The notes under the pieces are model-generated. The model ran no database searches. It was given only the letters and a program-made list of their open reading frames with translations, and was not told the origin of the DNA. From Rhizobium sp. SEMIA4064 (lineage in GTDB: Bacteria > Pseudomonadota > Alphaproteobacteria > Rhizobiales > Rhizobiaceae): a DNA stretch of 64,000 nucleotides. The stretch covers positions 248,549-312,548 of the forward strand of contig NZ_PYJN01000001.1 of NCBI RefSeq assembly GCF_003025035.1, in the 5' to 3' direction. The first letter of the stretch is position 1. Every line of letters begins with the position of its first letter. Shown piece after piece: positions 35,428 to 44,249 of this stretch. A program made the position numbers and the translations under genes.

Positions 35428-36059
35428 GGATAATTCTCGTTTTGGAAGGCCGCCGTCGCGACGATGAGATAGGTCGTCGGCATCGAACCGTCGGATGGCC
35501 GAATAGTGGTGAGATAGGGCCGCAGCAGGTCGGTCATCACCTGCCAGCGATAGTAGGCACGCACCATGTTCTTCGACTGGGCGCCGCCGGGTGCAAAACT
35601 GAAGCCCGTCGTCTTCAGATCAGAATAGGGGTCTGACGACATGCGCGGCACGGTTGTCGGCATAGCGGCGAAGGTCGCGTAGCTTTCGACGTCGAGATAG
35701 AGATTGGTCGGCGTCGCCAACTCGGCCGCCGAACAGACGATGATCACAGAGATCTCGTTGCAGAAGGCCTGGCGGAACTGCGCCGCGGTCATATCGGTCG
35801 TCGCGTTGTGATTATAGGTGATTTGCCCGGTTCTGAGTTCGCGCGACACCGTGTCGACGGCGTTGGAAACAACTTGTTCGGCGGTGAAGGCGACGAAGGT
35901 TTCCAGAATTGCGAAGATGATCAGGAAATAGGGGATCGCCAGCAGCGCGAATTCGATGGCGGCAGTGCCGTCGCGAGAGCACACCAATTCGCGCACGCGT
36001 CCACCTGCACGGCGCCGTGCAAAAGTCTTGCCCCCAAGAATATCGTCATCTGGCATCAT
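35424..36059 (-). CDS. tadE: TadE-like pseudopilin of the Tad pilus
   Basis: 211-residue minor pilin-like protein. The segment GTAAIEFALLAIPYFLIIFA (about residues 29-48) has the G-x-x-A-I-E-F pattern of TadE-type prepilins, with Glu at position +5 after the Gly. The periplasmic part contains two Cys (FCNEISVIIVCSA) that may form a disulfide. First of the two overlapping pseudopilin genes. They are read opposite to the cpa operon but belong to the same pilus system by family. Confidence 0.82.
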   Translation of the reverse strand: MMPDDDILGGKTFARRRAGGRVRELVCSRDGTAAIEFALLAIPYFLIIFAILETFVAFTAEQVVSNAVDTVSRELRTGQITYNHNATTDMTAAQFRQAFCNEISVIIVCSAAELATPTNLYLDVESYATFAAMPTTVPRMSSDPYSDLKTTGFSFAPGGAQSKNMVRAYYRWQVMTDLLRPYLTTIRPSDGSMPTTYLIVATAAFQNENYP

Positions 36060-36218
36060 ACCGGAATCCGTGGCGATTTAATTGGGGCTAAGCTAGAGCT
36101 GGTTTCTTGATAATCCGTTTCGCATCTCTCTTCATATTGAAGGGATGCTTGATTTATTTAAGAAAGCCGAGCTTTGTTTAAGTATAACTGAATGTAAGTG
36201 AGTCCGAAGGCATCGCCG

Positions 36219-36641
36219 CTATTGGCTGGTGGATGCGGCGGCTGCAGTGCTGTTCTGTTGGGCATGCTGTTCGCAATTGGGTGTGCAGGACAGCACCGAG
36301 CGGTCGGTCTGGCGGTAGACGCGGACCGTATTGCCCTCGTCGATCGAGACAAGGACACGTTCGTCGACGATGGCATTGCCGTCGGAATCGAGCAGGACGA
36401 TGTTCGTCGTGCCGAAACTGCGGCCGGTCAGCACGATGGTCTTTGGATCGGCGACAGTGGCGTCTGCAACTTGCGAGTTGCCGACAATGACCTTGCTGAC
36501 AGGACGATCGAGCTTCAAGACGCGCGCATGGTCCATATAGACTCGCAGCATGCCGTTATCCGCAGCCTGGGAAAACTGCGGCACTAGGCCCACTGTTGCG
36601 GCGACGCAGGCAAAGAATGCTATTTTGCCGCGGGTTGGCAT
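36219..36641 (-). CDS. Secreted protein resembling the CpaC N-terminal domain
   Basis: 140 residues: signal peptide (about 1-26, FFACVAATVGLVPQFSQA) and one domain with the pattern of the pilus/secretin N-terminal region (RVLKLDRPVSKVIVGNSQVAD, then TIVLTGRSFGTTNIVLLDSDG), ending in a Ser/Ala/Gln-rich tail. The same stretch occurs at the start of CpaC in this window (DILVSDPKMAD, KTVGQTNIFVFGPDG), but here the secretin part is absent. It may interact with the secretin channel or compete for its partners. It is read away from the pilin genes. Confidence 0.8.
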   Translation of the reverse strand: MPTRGKIAFFACVAATVGLVPQFSQAADNGMLRVYMDHARVLKLDRPVSKVIVGNSQVADATVADPKTIVLTGRSFGTTNIVLLDSDGNAIVDERVLVSIDEGNTVRVYRQTDRSVLSCTPNCEQHAQQNSTAAAASTSQ

Positions 36642-37049
36642 GGTCTCTGGGCCTCGTAAAGCTGATGGCGAAAATGATTGCCAAATAGAATGAGAAAGAT
36701 TGGTGAATGAACAATTAAGAGAAGGGCTTTTCGTTCAATTCCGATGCAGCGGCATCTCGGCCTCTCCCATTTTGGGATTTCCCTACGGGAGTTGTAATAT
36801 ATCGGAACAATTCGTATGCCATCCTAATATACAAGCTCCTAATCATTGCCGGGAGGCTGAAGATTTTCTTTAAAAATGCGCGGAAAGACATGAATTGACG
36901 TTAACTAGTCTATTTGGGTTTTAGTTTTTCCGATCTGTTAACCCACTTCCTTAAAGCGATGGAAACGGCCAATCGCTAGCGTGTAGCTCATCCGATCAAC
37001 GGCAAACAGTTGGCGGACGTGCTGTCAACAAAGTGAGTGGAGTTTACCT
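36642..37049. promoter_or_regulatory. AT-richer control region upstream of the first pilin
   Basis: No coding frame is convincing here. Candidate control elements are TTAA at 36938-36941 and TTAA at 36951-36954 (nine bases apart, so not the canonical spacing of seven for a CtrA box) and the hairpin GTTGGC / GTCAAC (37009-37014 / 37024-37029) just before the pilin ribosome binding site AGTGGAG. The region separates the leftward CpaC-N-like gene from the rightward pilus operon and must hold promoters for both. Confidence 0.5.
37009..37029 (+). promoter_or_regulatory. Leader hairpin of pilin gene 1
   Basis: GTTGGC (37009-37014) pairs with GTCAAC (37024-37029, one G-U pair) around a nine-base loop, 20 bases before the start codon. 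A matching hairpin precedes pilin gene 2 at 37277-37299. Confidence 0.6.
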
Positions 37050-37232
37050 ATGACCAAGCTTTTTTCGCGTTTCCTGAAAGACGAATCCGGTGCGACCGCA
37101 ATTGAATACGGCCTGATCGCAGCGCTGATCTCCGTCGCCATCATCGCTGGCGCAACGACCCTGGGCAACACGCTCAGCACCGTGTTCAATAATATTTCCA
37201 CCAAAATGAACGCCGCTTCTACCGCACACTAA
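37050..37232 (+). CDS. pilA: Flp/PilA major pilin 1
   Basis: 60-residue Flp-type prepilin. The leader MTKLFSRFLKDESG is removed by CpaA before ATAIEYGLIAALI; the mature protein has the Glu-Tyr pair at positions 5-6 that defines Flp pilins, then a hydrophobic assembly helix and a short polar tail ending in STAH. It forms the pilus shaft outside the cell. It is one of two tandem copies that differ mainly near the C-terminus (VFNNISTKMNA versus TFNGISDKMNN). Confidence 0.95.
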   Translation: MTKLFSRFLKDESGATAIEYGLIAALISVAIIAGATTLGNTLSTVFNNISTKMNAASTAH

Positions 37233-37276
37233 TTGATTGCGGCGCCTCGGCGGCATGTTTGGATCGAAAACGGCAC

Positions 37277-37299
37277 AGTTGGCTGGCGTGCTGCCAACT
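37277..37299 (+). promoter_or_regulatory. Leader hairpin of pilin gene 2
   Basis: AGTTGGC (37277-37283) pairs perfectly with GCCAACT (37293-37299) around a nine-base loop, close to the ribosome binding site GAGCGGAG. It shares position and loop length with the hairpin before pilin gene 1, and most of the loop sequence. Confidence 0.6.
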
Positions 37300-37318
37300 A
37301 AGTGAGCGGAGCTACCTT

Positions 37319-37501
37319 ATGACCAAGCTTTTTTCGCGTTTCCTGAAAGACGAATCCGGTGCGACCGCAATTGAATACGGCCTCATCGCAGCGTTGATCT
37401 CCGTCGCCATCATTGCCGGTGCAACGACCCTGGGCAACACGCTCAGCACCACGTTCAATGGCATTTCCGACAAGATGAACAACGCTTCCACTGCGCATTA
37501 A
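37319..37501 (+). CDS. pilA: Flp/PilA major pilin 2
   Basis: 60-residue Flp prepilin, nearly identical to pilin 1 through the leader and helix. The open frame extends 60 bases upstream, but the ATG at 37319 restores the same MTKLFSRFLKDESG leader and follows its own GAGCGGAG. A terminator hairpin lies after it, so the pilin pair can be transcribed at a higher level than the downstream cpa genes. Recent tandem duplication, including the leader, is the simplest explanation. Confidence 0.94.
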   Translation: MTKLFSRFLKDESGATAIEYGLIAALISVAIIAGATTLGNTLSTTFNGISDKMNNASTAH

Positions 37502-37533
37502 TCGTGCGGAAGTATAGTGATGTAAGATATTCG

Positions 37534-37563
37534 AAAACCGCTCCATATCGTGAGCGGTTTTTG
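37534..37563 (+). terminator. Terminator after the pilin pair
   Basis: AAAACCGCTC (37534-37543) pairs with GAGCGGTTTT (37552-37561) around an eight-base loop, with further T bases after. It should partly separate strong pilin transcription from cpaA and the genes behind it. Confidence 0.85.
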
Positions 37564-37592
37564 ACTTTTATAGGTTAAGCTGGGGACATCCG

Positions 37593-38105
37593 ATGCTTGA
37601 AGCTGCAACATTGCTGATCTTCCCGCTCTGCCTTGCGGTCGCGGCCTTTTCCGACCTGTTTACGATGACGATACCAAATCGGGTGTCACTCATCCTGCTC
37701 GGCTCATTTATCGTGCTTGCGCCCTTGCTCGGCCTGGCATGGGCTGACATCGGCATGCATTTCGCCGGCGGGGCCATTGTGTTTTGTGTCTGCTTTGCGC
37801 TCTTTGCGTTGAACGTCATGGGCGGTGGCGATGCCAAGCTGCTGGCGGCATCGGCGCTCTGGTTCGGCTTCGATCCGTCGCTTCTTTCTTTCCTTGTCTA
37901 TGTCGCCTTCCTCGGAGGCATGGTGACGATAGCCATTCTGGTGATACGCTCGCATTCGAGTTCTATCATGGCCATAGGCCTGCCGCTGCCGAACTCGCTG
38001 CTGGTAGCCAAAAAGATCCCTTATGGTATTGCCATCGCCATTGGCGGCTTCCTGGCTTTTCCCTCGTCGCCTATGGTCGCGGCAGCATCTTCGCACATTA
38101 TCTAA
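37593..38105 (+). CDS. cpaA: Prepilin peptidase CpaA/TadV
   Basis: 170-residue inner-membrane aspartic protease (A24 family) that cleaves the Flp and TadE-like leaders. The two catalytic Asp are in AFSDLFTMTIPN (near residue 22) and GGGDAKLL (the GxGD motif, near residue 74). Four to six hydrophobic helices; it lacks the N-methylation domain of PilD, as CpaA proteins do. First enzyme gene of the pilus operon, after the pilin terminator. Confidence 0.94.
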   Translation: MLEAATLLIFPLCLAVAAFSDLFTMTIPNRVSLILLGSFIVLAPLLGLAWADIGMHFAGGAIVFCVCFALFALNVMGGGDAKLLAASALWFGFDPSLLSFLVYVAFLGGMVTIAILVIRSHSSSIMAIGLPLPNSLLVAKKIPYGIAIAIGGFLAFPSSPMVAAASSHII

Positions 38106-38268
38106 ATTAGATAATTCTAAGTGTTAACGGCGTATTGCCAATTTTATATTTTAGATCACTTTAATAGTTATTATTAAATAACTGTAAATGTAATATACCA
38201 TTAACCATAATTACACCAATTCCTGAGCATTCTGCGGGGCGAAGAGTCGTATTCCCTAAGGAATGATC
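38106..38268 (+). promoter_or_regulatory. AT-rich gap before cpaB with CtrA-like half-sites
   Basis: TTAACCAT at 38201-38208 equals one of the recognised CtrA-box forms, and TTAA (38174-38177) is followed after seven bases by TAAA (38185-38188), close to the TTAA-N7-TTAA form. In Caulobacter, pilA and cpa genes are CtrA-controlled; that this holds here is inference. Confidence 0.4.
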
Positions 38269-39081
38269 ATGAAACCCGCTCGCTTAATGATACTCGCGGT
38301 AGCAGTTGTCGCGGCAGGCCTTGCCGGACTGCTGGCGATGCATCTGGCCGGCTCACGTAATGTCGTGCCGCAGATCGAAGCGGTGGTAGAGAAGGAAGCG
38401 ACGGTCAATGTGCTCGTCGCCGAAGCCAATCTTCCGGTCGGCGCGCGCCTGAATGAGAAGTCGATCCACTGGATGGCCTGGCCGCAGGGCGGCGTCGTCA
38501 AAGGTTTCATCACAGAAACCGAACGTCCCGATGCACTGAAGGACCTCAGCGGTGCAGTCGTCCGTCTGCCGATCTTTGAAGGCGAACCGATTCGCGACGA
38601 GAAGGTCGCCGATTCCAATAGCCACATTCTGTCCTCGCTGCTGCCGTCGGGGAAACGTGCGGTTGCCACCGAAATTTCCGTCGCCACCGGCGCTGGCGGC
38701 TTCATTCTCCCCAATGACCGGGTCGACGTGATCATGGTGCGCAAGGGCGATACCCAGAAATTCGTCACCGAGACGGTGCTCAGCAATGTCCGCGTGCTCG
38801 CCATAGATCAGCAGGTCGAGGAAAAGCAGGATGGCACCAAGGCCGTGGTCGGCACGACCGCAACGCTTGAGCTGACGCCGGATCAATCCAAGGTGCTTGC
38901 GGTTGCTCAGCAGTTGGCCGACCGGCTGACGCTGGCGTTGCGCTCCGTTGCCGATGCCCAGCAGCCGGATACGGTCGCCGCCGATTACTTGCTGACCGGA
39001 GATAACGGCGCTGCCGTCGTTCAGGTCATCAAATCAGGCTCGATCGTCACCAACGGCACAGCCGCAGCCAAGACGCCATGA
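38269..39081 (+). CDS. cpaB: Pilus assembly protein CpaB/RcpC
   Basis: 270-residue periplasmic protein with an N-terminal signal-anchor (about 6-24) and a SAF-type domain (VNVLVAEANLPVGARLNEKS near residue 43). CpaB/RcpC helps the secretin assemble. The ATG at 38269 is preferred over 38263 because AAGGA lies six bases upstream of it but directly abuts 38263. Its stop is followed 14 bases later by cpaC. Confidence 0.9.
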   Translation: MKPARLMILAVAVVAAGLAGLLAMHLAGSRNVVPQIEAVVEKEATVNVLVAEANLPVGARLNEKSIHWMAWPQGGVVKGFITETERPDALKDLSGAVVRLPIFEGEPIRDEKVADSNSHILSSLLPSGKRAVATEISVATGAGGFILPNDRVDVIMVRKGDTQKFVTETVLSNVRVLAIDQQVEEKQDGTKAVVGTTATLELTPDQSKVLAVAQQLADRLTLALRSVADAQQPDTVAADYLLTGDNGAAVVQVIKSGSIVTNGTAAAKTP

Positions 39082-39095
39082 GAAGGGGCGGGATC

Positions 39096-40595
39096 ATGTT
39101 CAAGACCAGTAAATCGATCGGCCTCCTCTCGCTTGCGGCTCTCTCCTTTTCTGTCGCTTTCGGCGGCCTGCCTTTCACAGAGGCGCCGGCCTTCCTGCGC
39201 ATGGCGACGGCCAAGGCCGACGGTTCCGATAGCATCGTCACCATCGCCGGCCTCGGCACCAAGCGCACCCTGAAGCTCGGCCTCAACAAGGCGCTGGTGG
39301 TCGACCTGCCGGCGGACGCCCACGATATTCTCGTCTCCGATCCGAAGATGGCCGATGCGGTCACGCGTACCTCGCGTCGCATCTATCTCTTCGGCAAGAC
39401 GGTCGGCCAGACCAATATTTTCGTCTTCGGCCCCGATGGGAAGGAGATCGTCAGCCTCGACCTCCAGATCGAGCGCGACATTTCCAGTCTTCAGGCCAAT
39501 ATCAAGCGCTTCATTCCGGACTCCGACATCAACGTCGAGATCGTCTCTGATAACATCGTCATGACTGGCACAGTTCGTACGCCGCAGGATTCGTCGCGCG
39601 CCGAACAGCTCGCCGAAGCCTTCCTCAAGGGCGGTGAGGCGACGACCCGTAACGAAACCGCAAGCGCTAGCGGCGGCGACAATTCCGTCGCGCTTTTTGC
39701 CGAAGCACGCCAGACGTCGCAGATCGTCAACCTTCTGCAGATCGAGGGCGAGGATCAAGTGACGCTGAAGGTCACTGTTGCCGAAATCAAGCGCAGCGTG
39801 CTGAAGCAAATCGGCTTCGACAATCTCGTCAGTAATTCCTCCGGCCTGACCGTCGCTCAACTCGGTAGTGTCAGCAGTGATGCGGCCACGGCCACGGCCG
39901 GTGGTGGTATCGCAGCCCTTTTCAAGAGTGCGATCGGCAAATACAATATCAGCAGCTATCTCACTGCCATGGAGCAGGCCGGCGCGGTACGCACATTGGC
40001 GGAACCGACGTTGACGGCAATCTCCGGGCAGGCCGCGACCTTCAATTCCGGTGGTCAGCAGCTTTACTCCACGACCAACAGCGACGGCACTGTAACGATC
40101 ACGCCCTATACCTACGGCGTAAGCTTGGCCTTCACGCCGGTGGTTCTCTCGGCGGGACGCATCAGCTTGCATATCCAGACTCAGGTGTCGAATCCGGTCG
40201 GCACGGCGGGAACCGCGACGTATAACCAGCGTGCGGCCGATACCTCGGTCGAGTTGCCCTCCGGCGGTTCCATTGCGCTGGCCGGCCTTCTCAGTGATAG
40301 CGTTCAGCAAACCACGAACGGCACCCCCGGTGCCTCTAAGATCCCGATCCTCGGCGCACTCTTCCGCCAAAAAAGTTTTGAACGCGACGAAAGCGAACTT
40401 GTGATCATCGCGACGCCTTATCTGGTGCGGCCGGTAGCGCGTCCTCAACTCGCTCGTCCCGACGACAATTTCTCACCGAGCAACGATGTCGCCGCCTTCT
40501 TCATGAACCGTGTCAACAAGATCTACGGGCACAGGGATGGGCCGCCGGTTGCGGATGCCGATTTCCACGGCACCGTCGGCTTTATCTACAAGTGA
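39096..40595 (+). CDS. cpaC: Outer-membrane secretin CpaC/RcpA of the Tad pilus
   Basis: 499-residue secretin that forms the outer-membrane pore for the Flp pilus. Signal peptide about 1-28; N-terminal pilus/secretin domain with LVVDLPADAHDILVSDPKMAD and GKTVGQTNIFVFGPDG near 75-120; a BON-like segment (SDINVEIVSDNIVMTG); then the secretin core with VRTLAEPTLTAISGQAATFN near 308 and VELPSGGSIALAGLLSD near 390. Start at 39096 is chosen because MFKTSK follows GGGGCGGG; an earlier ATG overlaps the cpaB stop. Confidence 0.93.
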   Translation: MFKTSKSIGLLSLAALSFSVAFGGLPFTEAPAFLRMATAKADGSDSIVTIAGLGTKRTLKLGLNKALVVDLPADAHDILVSDPKMADAVTRTSRRIYLFGKTVGQTNIFVFGPDGKEIVSLDLQIERDISSLQANIKRFIPDSDINVEIVSDNIVMTGTVRTPQDSSRAEQLAEAFLKGGEATTRNETASASGGDNSVALFAEARQTSQIVNLLQIEGEDQVTLKVTVAEIKRSVLKQIGFDNLVSNSSGLTVAQLGSVSSDAATATAGGGIAALFKSAIGKYNISSYLTAMEQAGAVRTLAEPTLTAISGQAATFNSGGQQLYSTTNSDGTVTITPYTYGVSLAFTPVVLSAGRISLHIQTQVSNPVGTAGTATYNQRAADTSVELPSGGSIALAGLLSDSVQQTTNGTPGASKIPILGALFRQKSFERDESELVIIATPYLVRPVARPQLARPDDNFSPSNDVAAFFMNRVNKIYGHRDGPPVADADFHGTVGFIYK

Positions 40596-40608
40596 GGGGA
40601 GACGGACA

Positions 40609-41367
40609 ATGACGCACCCCTCTTCAACCGGAACAACGAGAGACCGAAAAATGGCCAGCCTCGATCGCAATGCGCCCCGCATCACCAAGCCGCGATTTGC
40701 AGCCCTGGCCCTGATCATGATGGCTGCCGCCGTCAGCGGATGTGCCGGTTCGCCGGATGGTATGACGACCAGTGCGATTTCCGACGACTATCGTCAGCGT
40801 CATCCTATCGTGCTGACCGAAAAGGAGCATCACGTCGACATTCCTGTCGTTGCGGGTGATCGCCGTATCACGACCGGCGCCCGCGACACGGTTCGCGGTT
40901 TCGTGCAGGATTATAGAGCTCATGCTTCCGGCACTATCGAAGTCCTGGCGCCCAGCGGTTCGGCCAATTCGCCTGGGGTTTCTGCGTTCCGCCGGCAGAT
41001 CCGGCAGGAGCTTGTCGCAAGCGGCATTCCGTCGGCGCGCATCGTCGACAGTTATTACCAAACCAGCGGCCCGGGCGATGCAGCCCCGATCAGGCTCCGC
41101 TTCTTGGCAACGACGGCGACCACCAATGCCTGTGGCCAGTGGCCGGAAGATCTGTCCGCCAATGCCTTCGACAATCAGAACTACTACAATTTCGGCTGCG
41201 CCACTCAAAACAACCTCGCAGCACAGGTCGCCAATCCGACCGACCTCATCGCGCCGCGCGCCATGACGCCGATCGATGCCGACCAGCGCAGCAAGGTGAT
41301 CGACAGCTACCGCAGCGGCACTACCCCAACGAGCACGGCTACGATCGGCGGCTTTAGCGGTTCCTGA
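40609..41367 (+). CDS. cpaD: Pilus assembly lipoprotein CpaD
   Basis: 252-residue protein with a lipoprotein signal (AAVSGCAGS, Cys near residue 45) and a C-terminal domain with NACGQWPEDLSAN and YYNFGCATQNNLAAQVANP, the typical CpaD signature. CpaD/RcpB is an outer-membrane-associated partner of the secretin. The chosen ATG follows GAGGGGAGA; a second start 42 bases later (MASLDRN) is possible. It sits between cpaC and cpaE as in other Tad loci. Confidence 0.9.
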   Translation: MTHPSSTGTTRDRKMASLDRNAPRITKPRFAALALIMMAAAVSGCAGSPDGMTTSAISDDYRQRHPIVLTEKEHHVDIPVVAGDRRITTGARDTVRGFVQDYRAHASGTIEVLAPSGSANSPGVSAFRRQIRQELVASGIPSARIVDSYYQTSGPGDAAPIRLRFLATTATTNACGQWPEDLSANAFDNQNYYNFGCATQNNLAAQVANPTDLIAPRAMTPIDADQRSKVIDSYRSGTTPTSTATIGGFSGS

Positions 41368-41404
41368 GCATGAGGATAACTGGCCGGCGGAACAGGATAG
41401 AATC

Positions 41405-42676
41405 ATGAGCGCTATCAATTACGATATCAGAAAGACCGAGGTGGAGGCCGAAGATGCGCCCCGCGCGGGCGATCTCGAAAACATGCGGCCATTGCCGCGC
41501 ATCTCCGTGCACGCCTTTTGCGAAAGCGAGCAGATGCAGCAGGTGATGGACCGATGCGCCAATGACCGGCGCATGTCCAAGGTCAGCCTCAGGATCACCA
41601 GCGGCAGCACGGCGGCGGCGGCAAACATGTTCGCCTCGACACCGACGCCCAATCTGATCATCCTGGAAACCCGGGCCAATCCGAGTAATCTGCTGGCAGA
41701 GCTCGCGCCGCTTGCTGCCGTCTGCGATCCCAGCACAAAGGTGGTGATCGTCGGCTATCACAATGATATCGGCCTTTATCGCGAACTTATCCGCAACGGT
41801 ATTTCCGAATATATGGTCCAGCCGGTTGCCATGGTCGATGTCATGGCGGCGATGACGGCCATCTTCGTCGATCCCGATGCCGAACCGATTGGCCGCAGCG
41901 TTGCCTTCATCGGCGCCAAGGGTGGGGTAGGGGCGTCCACCATCGCGCATAATTGCGCTTTCGGCATCTCCAGCCTGTTTTCGACCGAGACCATTCTCGC
42001 CGATCTCGACCTGCCGTACGGCACTGCCAATATCGATTTCGACCAGGATCCGGCCCAAGGCATCGCAGAAGCTGTCTATGCGCCGGAGCGTCTCGACGAG
42101 GTTTTCCTCGATCGTCTTTTGACCAAATGTTCGCAGCACCTGTCGTTGCTCGCTGCTCCCTCCATGCTCGACCGCGCCTATGATTTCGACGGGCAGGCAT
42201 TTTTGCCCGTGCTCGACGTCCTGCAGCGCAGCGCGCCGGTGAGTGTGCTCGACCTGCCGCATCTCTGGACGGAATGGACCCGCTCTGTGCTGTCGGCCGT
42301 CGACGAAGTCGTGATTTGCGCGGCTCCCGACCTTGCCAATCTGCGCAACGCCAAGAACATGCTGGATGCGCTGCGGAAGCTCCGCCCCAATGACAAGGCA
42401 CCGCATCTCATCCTCAATCAGGTCGGCATGCCGAAGCGTCCGGAAATCGGTCCCTCCGAGTTCTGCGAGCCGCTGGAGACCGATCCGATCGCCATCATTC
42501 CCTTCGATATCAATCTGTTCGGCAACGCCGCCAACAGCGGCCGCATGATTTCGGAGACCGACCCGAGATCACCGGTCGCCGAGACCTTCTCGCAGATATC
42601 GCACATCGTTACCGGGCGCGTTGCGCTGAAGAAGACGAAGAAGGGCGGCCTGCTCGGCCTCCTGAAGCGGAAGTAA
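41405..42676 (+). CDS. cpaE: Pilus assembly ATPase CpaE/TadZ
   Basis: 423-residue MinD/ParA-like protein that places the pilus machinery at the cell pole. A receiver-like N-terminal domain (about 35-150) precedes the deviant Walker A IGAKGGVGASTI near 170-180; the conserved Asp of the switch region is in ETILADLDLPYG near 200. The 28-residue acidic N-terminus is typical of alphaproteobacterial CpaE. Followed by a palindromic repeat and cpaF. Confidence 0.93.
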   Translation: MSAINYDIRKTEVEAEDAPRAGDLENMRPLPRISVHAFCESEQMQQVMDRCANDRRMSKVSLRITSGSTAAAANMFASTPTPNLIILETRANPSNLLAELAPLAAVCDPSTKVVIVGYHNDIGLYRELIRNGISEYMVQPVAMVDVMAAMTAIFVDPDAEPIGRSVAFIGAKGGVGASTIAHNCAFGISSLFSTETILADLDLPYGTANIDFDQDPAQGIAEAVYAPERLDEVFLDRLLTKCSQHLSLLAAPSMLDRAYDFDGQAFLPVLDVLQRSAPVSVLDLPHLWTEWTRSVLSAVDEVVICAAPDLANLRNAKNMLDALRKLRPNDKAPHLILNQVGMPKRPEIGPSEFCEPLETDPIAIIPFDINLFGNAANSGRMISETDPRSPVAETFSQISHIVTGRVALKKTKKGGLLGLLKRK

Positions 42677-42683
42677 TCGTTTG

Positions 42684-42737
42684 ATGTCGCATGATCTTGT
42701 TCGAAGGCCGGTTCGGATTTTTGAGATCATGCTCTAG
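42684..42737. repeat. Palindromic intergenic element between cpaE and cpaF
   Basis: ATGATCT (42691-42697) pairs with AGATCAT (42724-42730) around CCGG- and TTTTT-containing sequence, ending in GCTCTAG. The pattern (ATGATCTT...CCGGTTC...AGATCATGCTCTAG) recalls a widespread rhizobial repeat. It lies within the pilus operon. Confidence 0.55.
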
Positions 42738-42757
42738 CGTAGAATTGGATCGACGGC

Positions 42758-44239
42758 ATGTTTGGCAGACGCGGAAATGAAGGTCCTGCAAAAAGCGGCG
42801 GCGTAACGCCCCCGCCGTCGCCGCCGCGTGCACCGTCCGCGGCTGCGCCTGCGGCATCGACCGTGCTGGTAGAGCCGGCGCGCGAGGGGTCGCAACAACG
42901 CCAGCAAGTGGCGCCGCCTTCGATGCAGACGCCGACCCGCCGCCGGCCGGCGCGCACCGAAGAATATTACGATACCAAGTCGCAGGTCTTTTCCGCGCTG
43001 ATCGATACGATCGACCTGTCGCAGCTCGCCAAGCTCGATGCCGAGGCAGCGCGCGAGGAAATCCGCGACATCGTCAATGACATCATCACCATCAAGAATT
43101 TCGCGATGTCGATTTCCGAGCAGGAGGAACTGCTCGATGACATCTGCAACGACGTGCTCGGTTACGGTCCGCTCGAGCCGCTGCTTGCCCGCGACGATAT
43201 CGCCGACATCATGGTCAATGGCGCAGGCCAGACATTCATCGAAGTCGGCGGCAAGACGGTGGAATCGGAAATCCGCTTCCGAGACAATGCCCAGCTCCTT
43301 TCCATCTGCCAGCGCATCGTCAGCCAGGTCGGCCGCCGCGTCGACGAATCCAGCCCGATCTGCGACGCCCGCTTGCCGGACGGATCGCGCGTCAACGTCA
43401 TCGCCCCGCCGCTGTCGATCGACGGCCCGGCGCTCACCATTCGTAAATTCAAGAAGGACAAGCTGACGCTCGACCAGCTCGTCCGCTTCGGCGCCATCAC
43501 GCCGGAGGGCGCTACGCTGCTGCAGATCATCGGCCGCGTTCGTTGCAATGTCGTCATTTCCGGCGGTACGGGTTCGGGCAAGACGACGCTTTTGAACTGC
43601 CTCACCAACTACATCGATCGCGACGAGCGCGTCATCACCTGCGAAGACACGGCCGAATTGCAACTGCAGCAGCCGCATGTCGTCCGCCTCGAAACGCGCC
43701 CGCCAAACATCGAAGGCGAGGGCGAGATCACCATGCGCGATCTCGTCAAGAACTGCCTGCGTATGCGCCCTGAACGCATCATCGTCGGCGAAGTGCGCGG
43801 ACCGGAAGTCTTCGACCTGTTGCAGGCGATGAATACCGGCCATGACGGTTCGATGGGCACGATCCACGCCAACACGCCGCGCGAGTGCCTGAGCCGTATG
43901 GAATCGATGATCGCCATGGGCGGCTTCAGCCTGCCGGCAAAGACGGTGCGCGAGATCATCTCAACTTCCGTCGACGTCGTCATCCAGGCTGCCCGCCTGC
44001 GCGACGGTTCGCGCCGCATTACCCAGATCACCGAGGTGATGGGCATGGAAGGCGATGTGATTATCACGCAGGATCTGATGCGGTACGAAATCGAAGGCGA
44101 AGATGCGAGCGGCCGCATCATCGGACGGCATATGTCGACCGGCATCGGCAAGCCGAATTTCTGGGACCGCGCCCGCTATTACAACGAGGAAAAGCGCCTG
44201 GCGACTGCCCTCGACGAAATGGAAAACAAGTCGAAATAG
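42758..44239 (+). CDS. cpaF: Pilus assembly/secretion ATPase CpaF/TadA
   Basis: 493-residue hexameric ATPase that drives Flp pilus extension and retraction. A Pro/Ala-rich N-terminus (about 1-75) precedes the N-terminal domain; Walker A is [12 protein letters not shown] near residues 269-280, the Asp box is [12 protein letters not shown] near 297, Walker [13 protein letters not shown] near 342, and the His box [12 protein letters not shown] near 367. The protein works in the cytoplasm against TadB and TadC. Confidence 0.96.
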   Translation: MFGRRGNEGPAKSGGVTPPPSPPRAPSAAAPAASTVLVEPAREGSQQRQQVAPPSMQTPTRRRPARTEEYYDTKSQVFSALIDTIDLSQLAKLDAEAAREEIRDIVNDIITIKNFAMSISEQEELLDDICNDVLGYGPLEPLLARDDIADIMVNGAGQTFIEVGGKTVESEIRFRDNAQLLSICQRIVSQVGRRVDESSPICDARLPDGSRVNVIAPPLSIDGPALTIRKFKKDKLTLDQLVRFGAITPEGATLLQIIGRVRCNVVISGGTGSGKTTLLNCLTNYIDRDERVITCEDTAELQLQQPHVVRLETRPPNIEGEGEITMRDLVKNCLRMRPERIIVGEVRGPEVFDLLQAMNTGHDGSMGTIHANTPRECLSRMESMIAMGGFSLPAKTVREIISTSVDVVIQAARLRDGSRRITQITEVMGMEGDVIITQDLMRYEIEGEDASGRIIGRHMSTGIGKPNFWDRARYYNEEKRLATALDEMENKSK

Positions 44240-44249
44240 GACTTTCCCG

